DNA of 64,000 nt from Paraniabella defluvii. Its GTDB lineage: Bacteria; Bacteroidota; Bacteroidia; Chitinophagales; Chitinophagaceae. Both the position numbers and the translations under genes were made by a program. Each line of letters opens with the position of its first letter. Position 1 is the stretch's first letter. The notes below the pieces were generated by a model. The model was not told the origin of the DNA, did no database searches, and was given only the letters and a program-made list of their open reading frames with translations. The stretch lies in NCBI GenBank assembly GCA_019316985.1, contig CP079215.1, positions 2,542,001 through 2,606,000 of the forward strand, given 5' to 3'. Below, in pieces: positions 28,809 to 39,249 of this stretch.

Positions 28809-30011
28809 CTATCGTGTGGTAATTACCTGCCCGTCGTACAGATTCTGGAAGCCGTCGGTGATAATTTGATCACCTGCCGACAACCCGGATTTCACTTCAA
28901 GCCTGTCTCCATATAATTCCCCTACTATTACGGTTTTTTTGCGGGCCACCAGTTTATTACCCTCTTTTATAGCTACCAATACATATTTACCGGTTTGATC
29001 AGTTTGAAGGGTATTTACCGGAACTGTAATGGCATCGGGCCTGCTGTAATCCTGAATCTGAACTTTGGCTATTTGATTGGCCCTGATAGCCGGATCGGAA
29101 GGTACATTGGCTTCAACATAAAAACTCCTTGAGGCAGGGTCAATTAACTTACTCACTACCGATGCCGTTGTTTTTATTATTTTGTTATTGGCATCAGGTA
29201 ATGTAACAACCAACGGGCTTCCTGTTTTTACACGATCTATATAAGTTTCAGGTACGTTCACATGAAGCTTCAATACACCGGTGTTTACGATAGAAAGTTG
29301 CGGCGTAGTGCCCATCATTCCAACAAAAGCTTCTCCTACTCTTACATTTACCTGGTCCAGCGTTCCACTGATATCGGCAACCACGTTGGTAAAACCCAGC
29401 TGCTCTCTGGCCGAGCCTGCCTGTGCTTCGGCAGCGCGCAGTTGAGCATTTAATTGATCAACATTTGCTTTAGCCTGGATTACCTGCATTTCCGCGCCGA
29501 TATTATTATCCCATAAATTCTTTTGACGCTGGTAAGTAGTTTTAGCTAACTCCAGTTGCGCCTTTACGGTAGATACCTGTTGAATTGCTGCCTCCAGTTG
29601 TTGGCGGGGTATCGCATCATCCAGTTTAAGTAAGGTTTGTCCTTTTCTAACGTTATCGCCCTGCTTCACATAGATAGCCCGAACAATACCTCCCTGTCCA
29701 TTCCTGGGAGCCACATAAGCTGTGTTTTTGCATCGATTTTTCCTTGCAGATCTATATAGTGATTAAAGTCGCTTCCGTCTATAGCTTCAACGGTTACCAG
29801 TTTGGCAGTAACGGCTGCGTTAGGATCAAGTTTAAGAATTTCACCTTCCAGCTGAGCTACCTGATCGTTGATCTTTTTTGTTCGCCTTTCAGCTTTTCCA
29901 GCTCTACCTTTTTGTCATTCAACACGCTGTTTTTCTCTTTTTACCACCACCGCAGGATGCTAAGATGGCCGTAAAGGCTACTATCGATGTTAGTTTTAAT
30001 ATATACTGCAT
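28809..30011 (-). CDS. RND periplasmic adaptor lipoprotein (frameshifted)
   Basis: About 400 residues. The start at 30011 gives a lipoprotein signal (MQYILKLTSIVAFTAILASC). After two shifts between 29720 and 29950 comes a coiled coil (DKKVELEKLKGEQKKINDQV), then the biotinyl-lipoyl halves (GIVRAIYVKQGDNVRKGQ), an alpha-hairpin (QLEAAIQQVSTVKAQLELAK) and the beta-barrel domain. It bridges the RND pump and the TolC-like channel. Followed by the pump gene after 36 bp. Confidence 0.9.
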
Positions 30012-30042
30012 ATAAATTGATTTATAGTTTGAGGTTTATGGT

Positions 30043-31395
30043 TTATAGTTTGCCCGATGCTTTCAGGAAGTCGATTTTGGCGCTAACGGCATTGTATAAC
30101 GAATTGAAATAATTAGTTTGCGCGCTTTGCAGCTGTACTCTGGCATTTTCAATTTCCAGCTGGCTGCCTGTGCCTACTTCAAACTTTTTCTTGGTTTGCT
30201 GGTAAACCCGCTCTGCCAAAGCCATGTTTTGTTTTTGATAATCCATATCGGTTATGGCAGTTCTGAATGTATTGATTGAAGAGTCTCTTTGCTGGTCGAT
30301 CTGTAGCTTCAGCGCTTCTACCTGGTTTTCTGTTTGGCGCAGCTTAATTCTTGCCTGCTGTATACGGGAGTTAGTAGCAAAGCCATTGAATATAGGAATA
30401 TTTAACTTCAGGGTTAGTGCGCTTACCGGGAACCAGTAAGAACCCGAGCCATACATGTTTCCAAATTGGTTGGCCTGCGTCATCTGGTTCCAGTAGCCGT
30501 TTAACATAAGCGTTGGTATCTTACTTCTTTTGTAGCGTTGTATATCGTATTCGTTAAGCTTTAATCCTAATGAAGCCGCCTGGAAGTCTCTTCGCTGATT
30601 ATAATTGAAATTGGCTGATTCTTCTAAAACGCCCTCCCTGATATTTTCGTCGGTAAGATCGTCGGTTAAAATCAATTGGTCCTTTATGGGCATTCCCATT
30701 AGTACTTTTAAGCCCAGGTAGCCATTGTTAACAGCATTCAGGGCTTGTATTTTTGTGATTGAACATTGGCAATCTGCACCTCCAGTTTATCTATTTCCAG
30801 TTTTTCAACAAAGCCGTTGTCGTACATGATCTTGGTGTCATGTTGATTTTTTTGCAGTAAGGCAATATTCGAATCTAACAAAGCTAGTTGCACCTTACTT
30901 AACACCAACTGGTAATATATTTTAGCAACAACTGCTCTTATTTGCTCCGCTGTTACTTCAGCTGCCTTCTCTTTATAGTCGATAAGGGTGCGTCTGGCCT
31001 GCAAACCGGTAAATACCTGGCCATCAAATAATATCTGGCTTAAAGAAACGCCGCCCATACTGCTCCATTTTACTCCAAAAGCCAGCCGGGTGTCTTCGGT
31101 TGTAGGGGGTACCGGGCATAAAAACGGTTCCTGCAGGGATAATAGAAATAGGCAGTTTCAGGTTGTCTGTAATGTCCCCGCTCGCATTTATTTGAGGGAA
31201 GGCGCTACCGGTAACCTCGCGGTTTACCTGCTGCTGCAATTGGATATCCAATAAGGCATTTTTAACCTGCACATTGTTTTTTTGCGCATATTCCAAGGCC
31301 TGCTGCAGGGAGAATTGATGGGTTTGCTGGGATAAGGCGGTTTGTGTAAAAGCGAAAAGCAGGAGGGCTGCCGTCGCTATTTTAATTCGTATCAT
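30043..31395 (-). CDS. TolC-family outer-membrane channel (two frameshifts)
   Basis: About 450 residues. Signal peptide MIRIKIATAALLLFAFTQ..., then the repeated OEP plan of long helices and barrel strands: FSLQQALEYAQKNNVQVKNA, GVSLSQILFDGQVFTGLQA in the first half and LTLKLNIPIFNGFATNSRIQ in the second. Shifts lie near 31070 and 30725. It forms the outer-membrane exit duct of the efflux system. Its start overlaps the tetR end by 14 bp, so the two are coupled. Confidence 0.9.
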
Positions 31396-32025
31396 CAGTA
31401 AGTGGTTTTATCTTTTCGGTTCTGTATTTATTGATCATTCGTGTTCCTTTAGGAGTAGCAATGCCATAAAGAAAAAGAATGAATATTTCTTTTTGTAAAG
31501 TACCCAGGTCTGTTTTCATTGCATCATAAAAGCTGCGCTGAAAAGGAAGATTAATGCTCTCGATCCGCAAACGGGCTACAAGCGCTACATCAACATCCTC
31601 CTGAACAGTCCGTCTTTAATACCCCATTCAATGCTGTGGTAGATAAATTTGTACAGGAAATCTTCTTTAAACTTTAAAAATTTTCTATACGCCGCAGGGT
31701 AATACTTCTGCATATCAAACAGCAAAACCGGGTTCAGGCGCCTCATCATCTCAGATACCGAAGCTGTAGCCATAAAGCCTTCATGAATGGCATTCTTGGC
31801 TTTTTGCCGGCAGTTCTCACAATTGGCATGATTGCTTTCCAGTATTGCGCCTATTGTATCTGCCACCAGGGTTTCCTTATCGGTATAGTACTGGTAAAGC
31901 GTTTTCTTGCTCATTCCTGTTTCAGCTGCAATATCGTCCATGCTTACCCGCCGCATGCCCAGCTGCATAAACAGTTCTTTCGCTTTTTCTCTTATCCGGG
32001 TTTTATTATCTACGATCATCACCAT
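31382..32025 (-). CDS. TetR-family repressor (one frameshift)
   Basis: About 214 residues. The N-terminal HTH is RIREKAKELFMQLGMRRVSM followed by DDIAAETGMSKKTLYQYYTD, canonical TetR. The C-terminal ligand domain is broken once near 31580 and continues as LRIESINLPFQRSFYDAMKT. First gene of the efflux operon, so probably its autorepressor; the inverted repeat 17 bp upstream is the likely operator. Confidence 0.9.
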
Positions 32026-32041
32026 TGCAGCGCGAAACTAA

Positions 32042-32068
32042 GGAAACTTTTTGGGGTCTAAAGTTTCC
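32042..32068. promoter_or_regulatory. Candidate TetR operator
   Basis: A perfect inverted repeat, GGAAACTTT (32042-32050) and AAAGTTTCC (32060-32068), 9-bp arms with a 9-bp spacer, directly upstream of tetR. Confidence 0.6.
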
Positions 32069-32233
32069 AAACGGAATTATTTTAACAGCACTGGTTTTGA
32101 AAACGAGCTCAAAAATAAAATACCTTAAAAGCGGGCAATTTTTTTTTTTTTAGGTGAATGGCCAATAAAAACGGGTAAACAGAAGTGCCGGTTCCGCTAT
32201 CATATCCTAAAAGATATAGTATCTTGCATTCAA

Positions 32234-32824
32234 ATGCCTAAATACCTTCCACATACTCCTAAGGATACCATTCTGAAAACCCTGTTCCGATATTTTGTTC
32301 AGGGTGTAATTATACTGGCTCCGGTTACTATTACCGCCTACATCTTATATGTAGTGTTTGATTGGATTGACAGCCTGTTGAGACCTGTTTTCACCACGCC
32401 GGGTGTAGGCTTTGTGCTTATTATTGCATTTATCATTTTTATAGGGTGGCTGAGTAGCTATTTTATTATGGAAAGTGTGATCAATTTTTTTGACCATTGG
32501 CTGGAGCGAACACCAGGTATTAAGCTGATTTATAAATCTATTAAAGATTTTTTCCAGGCGTTTGCGGGTGATAAAAAGAAATTTACAAAGGCTGTATTGG
32601 CTAATGTGTTTAATAACGATGTCTGGATCGTAGGTTTTTTGACTGATGATGAAATGGAAAAGTTCAATATGGGGCATGAAATGGTAGGCGTGTACGTGCC
32701 GCAGGCATATAATTTTGCCGGCCAGTTGTATATTTTGCCAAAAGAACGGGTAAAGCCAATTGAAAACCTTACTGCCGGTGATGCCATGAAATATACAGTA
32801 ACAGGAGGTGTGGTAGAAAGTTAG
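32234..32824 (+). CDS. DUF502 family membrane protein
   Basis: 196 residues, intact. Two membrane segments (about 19-42 and 56-80), then a soluble domain with the family's ERTPGIKLIYKSIKDFFQAF and a C-terminal YVPQAYNFAGQLYILPKERV. DUF502 proteins are broadly conserved inner-membrane proteins without known activity. Upstream, TATCTTG near 32219 is one T short of a -7 box. ubiX follows after 12 bp. Confidence 0.9.
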   Translation: MPKYLPHTPKDTILKTLFRYFVQGVIILAPVTITAYILYVVFDWIDSLLRPVFTTPGVGFVLIIAFIIFIGWLSSYFIMESVINFFDHWLERTPGIKLIYKSIKDFFQAFAGDKKKFTKAVLANVFNNDVWIVGFLTDDEMEKFNMGHEMVGVYVPQAYNFAGQLYILPKERVKPIENLTAGDAMKYTVTGGVVES

Positions 32825-32836
32825 CAACGATTTGTA

Positions 32837-33396
32837 ATGGGAAGAAAAATATTAATAGCGATAACCGGGGCGAGCGGATCGATATATCCGGCTCAAATGA
32901 TCGATAAGCTTTTGAAGCTAAAAGAGCAATGGGAGGCGCTTGCCGTAGTGGCTACTGAAAATGCGATGGAAGTATGGACTGTAGAGATGCAGGAAGCCTT
33001 TAGGGAGAGGGAGGGGTACAATATTTTAGTAAAAACGACTTCTCGGCGCCTTTTGCGTCTGGCAGCGGTCAGTATGATACTATGATTATTGCTCCCTGTT
33101 CGATGGGTACTTTAGGACGTATTGCCAACGGTATTTCCAACGACCTGATCACCCGTGCGGCAGATGTGGTGCTGAAAGAGCGCCGGAAACTGATATGTGT
33201 AGCCAGAGAAACACCTTATAACCTTATTCATATTCAAAATATGGAAAAGATCACTTTGGCGGGTGGGATTATTTGCCCGGCTACCCCGTCGTTCTATAGT
33301 TTACCCCAAACCATTAACGAATTAGCCGCCACGGTAACCGACAGGGTACTCGATCTTGCGGGATTTGACATCAAGAGTTTTAGGTGGGGCCAATAA
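32837..33396 (+). CDS. ubiX: Flavin prenyltransferase UbiX (one frameshift)
   Basis: About 187 residues, typical length. ILIAITGASGSIYPAQMID is the FMN-binding start; DTMIIAPCSMGTLGRIANG, ERRKLICVARETPYNLIHI and GGIICPATPSFYS are hallmark segments. The frame breaks near 33028 and resumes as FSKNDFSAPFASGSGQYD. UbiX makes prenylated FMN for UbiD-type decarboxylases; no ubiD is in the window. Probably co-transcribed with DUF502. Confidence 0.93.
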
Positions 33397-33399
33397 AAA

Positions 33400-33425
33400 G
33401 CCGGCTTCGCAAAAGCGGGGCCGGC
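33400..33425. terminator. Terminator hairpin between ubiX and the DsbD-like gene
   Basis: GCCGGC (33400-33405) pairs with GCCGGC (33420-33425), with an inner CGC/GCG. On the minus strand a T-run follows (complement of AATAAAAAG), so it mainly ends the minus-strand gene. Confidence 0.6.
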
Positions 33426-33448
33426 CTGAATTATTTCTAACTTTTTGT

Positions 33449-33901
33449 TTAGCCAATATTTACCTTGAAAGGAACCTTTTTAGGAGGCAGGCATTGTTTA
33501 TCGTCACATGTTTGATAAGTAACCGTTCCCGAGATATTGGTTTTGGCTGCCGCCTTCAATGTTATTTTCTGAACAAAATTTACTGTTTTAGAGTACTGGT
33601 TCGCGCTGGCTCCAACGCTGGCGTCATGAAATTTCTCCATCTTACCCACTTCTTTAACAGCGCCTTCGAGTTTTACCAGGGGATTGCCGGTAAAGGAAAA
33701 TTTTGTAGGAATACTGATGGCATCCGCAGGCTGCGTTTGGGAATATAAATGCCAGCCATTGTCCATTACCGCAGTCATATGTATTTCATATACCTTGTCT
33801 GATAACTTTTTGCTGGTAAATTTCCAGCTTACAGGGTTTAGCTGGGCCTGCGCTGCGGAAATAACTAATACGGCTGTCAACAGGAATAATAGCTTCTTCA
33901 T
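33449..33901 (-). CDS. Secreted DsbD N-terminal-like protein
   Basis: 150 residues, intact. Signal peptide MKKLLFLLTAVLVISAAQAQ, then an immunoglobulin-like DsbD-alpha-type domain ending in VTYQTCDDKQCLPPKKVPF, where the Cys pair with LPP is the thiol motif of that domain. The membrane and thioredoxin parts of full DsbD are absent. It probably passes electrons in the periplasm with a separate DsbD or CcdA protein (inference). Confidence 0.87.
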   Translation of the reverse strand: MKKLLFLLTAVLVISAAQAQLNPVSWKFTSKKLSDKVYEIHMTAVMDNGWHLYSQTQPADAISIPTKFSFTGNPLVKLEGAVKEVGKMEKFHDASVGASANQYSKTVNFVQKITLKAAAKTNISGTVTYQTCDDKQCLPPKKVPFKVNIG

Positions 33902-34115
33902 GTATTGTTTTATGTTTGAATGTTGGGTAATACTTTGTTAGATGTTTTTTTGCTGCACAGGTTGTGCGTTGCTAATAGTTAACAAACAGGGAATGCATTT
34001 GTTTTAAATAGCCTCGTCTTTTACTTGTGCTGCGTTCATCTGGCAAATATAAGATGTAGATCTAATATTGCTGGTGCTGCCCGATCGCATGGTCGCGCAT
34101 TTCATAACAGCGGCG

Positions 34116-35096
34116 CTACCACAAATTGCCATATAGCTGATTAGCAACTATGAATGCCACCGTTAGCCAGAAAGCTATCTTGGGATAAAGCTTCAACTCT
34201 GCATTTAAATACCCATATCCATGAAAGGCGGCAACAGGAACCAGGGCCAAAAGCAGGTTTTCAGAAGTTTTTTCTATATCGAATAGCGCCATCACTATTG
34301 CAATGCCCAGGTAAGCGAGAAACAGATACCAGCCTTTTCTTATATGAACAAGCATTTTTGCCGAATTGGCCTGCATATAATAAATACCGGCAAGCAGGGG
34401 TGCCAGCAGGAAAAATAACGCACCGGCATGCCAAAGCGAGTACCTGATATCAGAACTCAAAAAAGAAAGATGATAAAAGTAAGAGGGAACTGCAAGCCTG
34501 TCGTTTAAAAACAAATAAGCTGCATAAAAATAGTAGGGGCTGGTTAGTCCCAGCAACAGCAGGATCCAGTCTGAAAACCGGAACGGCCTTAGCACCAGCA
34601 ACGCAAGAAAAGCCCAGGCCACAAAGAAAAGCGCAGGGAAGAAGAATAAAGAAGCCAGCCCTATAAGAAGAGATGCATTAAAAATATTATTCTTTATGTG
34701 GTGAGATTGGTAAAACAGTTTGAAGGCCATTAATAGTAATACAGATGCAACCAGGTTAGATGACAACGTATTGAATGATGGCAAAAAGGAAGTAATGAGC
34801 ATATACGCCATTCCCGACAGGAAGTTAGGCCTGTTCATAAACCTGTCTGTATTGATAAAGCTGTTGAGAATAAAAGCAATCAGCAGGTTAAGGGTGAAAG
34901 CAAGTACAGCAAAAGCGAAGGCGCTGCTGTTAAAAAGGCGATCTAAAAATGCCGTCAGGCTGGTATAAAATACACCGTCGCCTTGCCGGGTAATAAATCC
35001 CTTGGCATGAAAAAATGCCGGCAGTTTTATAAAAATGCCCAGTAGAATTAATAAAATGATATTGCCTGGCGTTTTTTGCCTGAAGATGCCCGTCAT
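34116..35096 (-). CDS. DUF6427 family polytopic membrane protein
   Basis: 326 residues, intact, with roughly ten hydrophobic segments and an early QGDGVFYTSLTAFLDRLF motif. The overall plan matches the DUF6427 membrane proteins that are restricted to Bacteroidota and have no known activity. It stands alone on the minus strand. A perfect 19-nt palindrome lies 8 bp upstream of its start. Confidence 0.82.
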   Translation of the reverse strand: MTGIFRQKTPGNIILLILLGIFIKLPAFFHAKGFITRQGDGVFYTSLTAFLDRLFNSSAFAFAVLAFTLNLLIAFILNSFINTDRFMNRPNFLSGMAYMLITSFLPSFNTLSSNLVASVLLLMAFKLFYQSHHIKNNIFNASLLIGLASLFFFPALFFVAWAFLALLVLRPFRFSDWILLLLGLTSPYYFYAAYLFLNDRLAVPSYFYHLSFLSSDIRYSLWHAGALFFLLAPLLAGIYYMQANSAKMLVHIRKGWYLFLAYLGIAIVMALFDIEKTSENLLLALVPVAAFHGYGYLNAELKLYPKIAFWLTVAFIVANQLYGNLW

Positions 35097-35103
35097 GAGC
35101 AGG

Positions 35104-35122
35104 TTTGTATTTCAAATACAAA
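35104..35122. promoter_or_regulatory. Perfect palindrome upstream of the DUF6427 gene
   Basis: TTTGTATTT-C-AAATACAAA, a 9-bp inverted repeat around one base. It is a good dimer-binding site in the untranslated leader or promoter region. Confidence 0.45.
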
Positions 35123-35243
35123 TAAAGTCAATAAATTGGATTTTATAAGTATTTAGATGTAAAATACCTTCTTCCAGTGCGTTTATAAGCCGGCTTCTCC
35201 GTACCAGCTTTTCTGAAGCTTTAATAGTAAGGTGTTGCCGGTA

Positions 35244-35280
35244 AATAGTAATGCCTCCGGTATCCGGAGGCATTACTATT
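35244..35280. terminator. Strong 17-bp hairpin
   Basis: 35244-35260 pairs perfectly with 35264-35280 around the loop TAT; the core is GCCTCCGG/CCGGAGGC. It lies 19 bp after the end of the minus-strand Gly/Trp-rich protein gene. Confidence 0.7.
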
Positions 35281-35298
35281 GCTCCATATGTTATTGTA

Positions 35299-36902
35299 TT
35301 ACAGTTCTACTTTAGCAAAAGAAATGTTTCGTTTATAGGAGTAAGGCACTATAAGTTCCGTAGGACCTGTTTGCTTTCCGTACTTAGGCATAAAATCAAT
35401 CCTTTTGTCCTGCGCCTTTATAGGCTGTCCCTTATGAATGGTACCATCATTGCTGATCCTGATATGTTCAAGATCTGATATCTTTCCCGAATTATTCATC
35501 AGGAACGTGATCCGTTGGAGCCCGGAAGCACCTGGTAAGAGATGCTTCCATCAGTATTATTTTCACGCTGTGATTTCACAATCACATTGTCCCAGGTTTT
35601 GTTGCCTTGCGCATCGAAAGAAATAACAACAATATTGCCGGCATTAAATTGCTGGGAATTGCCTCCCCATCTGGGCCCGCCCCAGCCGGGTCCCCATCCG
35701 CCCCACCAATAGCTGCGGTAAAAGAATGGCGAATAATAAGAATAGGGCCACCATCCACCCCAACGATTCCATCCCCAACCCCAACCGGGCCCCCATCCGC
35801 CCCACATACCCATACCCATGCCGCCCCAGCCCCAACCAGGGCCCCATCCACCCCAATAGCCCCAACGATCCCAGTCGTTCGTGTTATAGAGCTCTTCAGA
35901 CGCTACGGTAAAGCTGCCATCTGCATTTACGATAATATTATTAATGAAAAAATTGTTGAAAGCACTTTTGCCTGAACGTCCCCGGGCCCTTTTCTGCAGG
36001 TCTGCATCAAACAATGTAGTCTTTTCAAAGGCAACGTTTCCTGTGTTTTTTCCTAACCCATAAACATATAAACCTTCAATATCGCCCCGCTTTTTCGTAC
36101 TGTAGAAGGACGATAGCAGGTAACGGTTGTTTGCATCGTCCACCATTAGTTTTATATCGTCGAGGAATAGGTCGTTAACATTAAGGCGGTGTTCGGTATA
36201 TTCATCTTTACCTGCGGGTTTTTCGATCAAAGCCGCATCAACAATATTGCCGTTGGTCTGCCTGTGGTATTTTACAAATGCGTAGCTGCCGTCATTAGCC
36301 ACGCTGTATCCTGTTAAATAATCGCCCTTGTACTCCATGGGCAGCGAAAACCGGCTTTCGCTTATGGGTTGCAACCCGGCGTCAAAAAGCTTCATGGTAA
36401 AGCGAAAAAGGCTTTTATCCTTTTTGTTAATTTTAAAAGCCATTAGTTTACTGCCATCATTGCTGGTAATAATACTATATATCTTATTATCTGTTTTGTA
36501 CGCGATCATAGTGGTATCTAAAACAGATGGTTTCTCTAATACCCTCCCGTTGGCTTCAATAGGTACAGATTTCAGGTACACTACATCACCTTCCTGGTGT
36601 TGAAAAAGCAGGTACCGCCGGTTATCCGCGCTATAAAAAGAAATATCCAGCAAGTCGTCCCGTTTAGGAAGCACCGTTAATGGTACCTCCTCCCGTAACT
36701 GCATGTTATGATCGTATACTGAAATGCGATGATTGCCTTTTACCTCTTTATATACGAGGTAGTTATCTGCAGCCTTGCCCAGGATCTCAAAATTCATGCG
36801 TTCCACATCTTCTTTATTTATCGAAGCATAATTGATGGATTGCGCATAAACAGATAGAGAGAATAAGGCAAAGCTCAGTACGGATAAAAATATGCGTTTC
36901 AT
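35299..36902 (-). CDS. Secreted protein with Gly/Trp-rich tract (one frameshift)
   Basis: About 534 residues. Signal peptide (MKRIFLSVLSFALFSLSVYAQ), then ~340 residues of beta-rich repeats of propeller type (ISVYDHNMQLREEVPL, YLLFQHQEGDVVYLKS). Around residues 345-415 comes a striking low-complexity tract of WGGWGPGWGWGG-type units with Tyr and Met, after which the beta-rich domain resumes (NAGNIVVISFDAQGNKTWDN). A shift near 35500 hides the true end, which continues as MNNSGKISDLEHIRISN and stops at 35299. The tract interrupts a conserved-looking fold, so it may be an expanded surface loop. Family not recognised. Confidence 0.75.
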
Positions 36903-37281
36903 TCGAAAATGTTTTATGTCTTTATGGATCGAATATTATTCTGGCGGCTGAAATTTTTATTGATTGTGAGCGATGAAAATAAAAATTTTAACCATGCCGG
37001 TTTTCATTCGTTTGTTTTTATCTTAACCTGGCCCACGGCACTATATCCCGTTTGAAACTCATCCGCGTTTAAACTTGTTCGGGACCATGACCCATGGTAA
37101 CCAGTTTTATGTCATAAAGTTACGAATACCGTGGGTATACTTTTTGAGTGAAGTCAGCTAATGCAAATTATAACTTTTCTTTTCAAAATATAAGGGAAGT
37201 AATTAAAAATAAAGTTTTTTTCATTTGCTTCCTTTTATATAAACTTTGTATTTATTATTAAAAATTAACAGGCCTTATCTG
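36903..37281. other. Intergenic between divergent genes
   Basis: 379 bp carrying the upstream regions of the Gly/Trp-rich gene (-) and kup (+). AT-rich near kup; a CCATG-containing dyad lies near 37086-37100. No riboswitch class recognised and no gene seen. Confidence 0.4.
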
Positions 37282-39249
37282 GTGAAATCTCACACTAATA
37301 AAGCAACTGCGGCAGGTTTGCTTATTGCTTTAGGTATTATTTACGGTGATATTGGAACATCTCCTTTATACGTTTTCAATGCTATTATCGGTAACCGTCA
37401 GATCACTGAGCAGCTGATTGTTGGAACACTATCCTGCATTATTTGGACGCTTACCCTGCAAACGACCATTAAATATGTTATTTTAATACTGCGGGCAGAT
37501 AATAAAGGTGAGGAGGAACCTTCGCCCTTTATGCCCTGGTGAGGCGACGACGGAAGTGGCTCGTTATTCCGGCCATGATAGGAGGGGCGGCGCTTATAGC
37601 CGATGGCATTATTACACCGCCCATGACTATAACTTCTGCAATCGAGGGTTTAAAGATACTGCCTGCACTTAAAGAAATGCCTACCACCACCATTGTATGG
37701 ATTGTGCTGGGTATTTTATCGGCTTTTTTTTTTTTGCAACAATTCGGAACAGCATCCATAGGTAAAATTTTTGGACCTGTAATGTTTATATGGTTTACAA
37801 TGCTGGCGGTTTTCGGAGCGCTGCATATAGCCGATGACTTAACCATATTTAAAGCCCTGAGCCCTTATTACGCGATTGAATTTTTAATTACCTACCCGCA
37901 TGGCTTTTGGTTGTTAGGGGCGGTTTTCCTGTGTACCACCGGAGCTGAAGCTCTTTATAGCGACCTGGGGCATTGCGGCCGGGAAAATATCCGTTATTCC
38001 TGGATTTATGTAAAAGCCTGTTTACTGCTGAATTATTTCGGGCAAGGGGCATTTTTATTGGCTCATTATAATAAGCTTACTGTTACCGATGATATAAGGC
38101 AGGCTGTTGGTATTAATGCCTTTTTTAACCTGATGCCCGAGTGGTTTATTCTCCCCGGGGTTGTTATTGCAACTACCGCCGCCATTATTGCCAGCCAGGC
38201 CATGCTTTCGGGGCTTACACGCTGATCAGCGAAGCTATCCGTTTAAATCTTTGGCCTAAACTGAGGATTCGTTACCCGTCGGAGGCAAAAGGGCAGCTCT
38301 TTATTCCCGCGGTAAATACTATTTTATTCAGTGGTTGTGTTTTCGTGGTGCTTTACTTTCAGAAGTCTTCTAAAATGGAAGCCGCCTATGGGCTGGCAAT
38401 TATTGTAACGATGATTACTACAACCATCCTTTTTGCCAATTATATGGTGTTAAGAAGGGTGAATAAGGCATTTATATACGCATTTTTGATAGGCTTTTTA
38501 TTGTAGAAACTGCATACCTGGTTGCTTTGCTGGAAAAATTTTCGCATGGCGGATATATCACTTTAATGATTGGCGGCATCATGTTTTTGGTGATGTACGT
38601 ATGGTTCAGGGCCCGGAAGATCAAGAACAGGTATGTAGAGTTTGTCCGGATGGAGCATTATATATCAAAAATCCAGGAACTCAGCAACGACAAAAGTGTA
38701 GCGAAGTATGCCACGCACCTCATTTATCTTACCAGTGCCGATAATCCCAAAGAAATTGAGCATAAGATCATCTATTCTATTTTAAATAAAAAACCTAAAA
38801 GAGCGGATATCTACTGGTTTGTACACGTAGACACGGTTGACGATCCTTACACTTCGGAGTATAAAGTAGAGCATATTATTCCGAATGATATCATCAGGGT
38901 TGATTTCAGGCTGGGATTCAGGATACAACCTCGTATTAACCTCTTATTTAAGAAAGTGGTGGAAGACCTGGTACAGAACAAGGAAGTAAATATCATGAGC
39001 CGTTATGAAAGTCTGGCGAGCAGCAACACGGTAGGCGATTTCCAGTTTATGGTTATGGAAAAGTACCTGAGTCTTGACAATGACCTGCCGTTTATGGAAA
39101 AAATGATCATGAAGCTTCATTTCCTGATAAAACACATCAGTTTATCGGAAGAAAAAAACTTTGGGCTCGATTTATCTAACGTTACGGTCGAAAAATTTCC
39201 TTTAGTGGTTTCTCCTGTAACTAATGTAAAGCTTACAAGGATAGATTAG
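37282..39249 (+). CDS. kup: Potassium uptake protein Kup (three frameshifts)
   Basis: About 656 residues. The N-terminal signature is AAGLLIALGIIYGDIGTSPL followed by YVF; then GGAALIADGIITPPMTITSA, GAEALYSDLGHCGRENIRYS and the later LEKFSHGGYITLMIGG all belong to the KUP/HAK family, followed by a soluble C-terminal domain of ~230 residues. Shifts lie near 37535, 38210 and 38505. I take GTG 37282 as start (no ATG in frame); TTG 37246 would add 12 residues. Proton-coupled K+ import at the inner membrane. Its last 17 bp overlap the end of convergent recJ. Confidence 0.93.

Noticed and set aside
35640..35870. The Gly/Trp tract as a CRISPR or tandem DNA repeat
   Set aside because: Units are irregular at DNA level with no constant spacers; it is a coding low-complexity tract.
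36903..37281. Riboswitch upstream of kup
   Set aside because: No c-di-AMP or other known riboswitch core could be traced; only a short dyad is seen.
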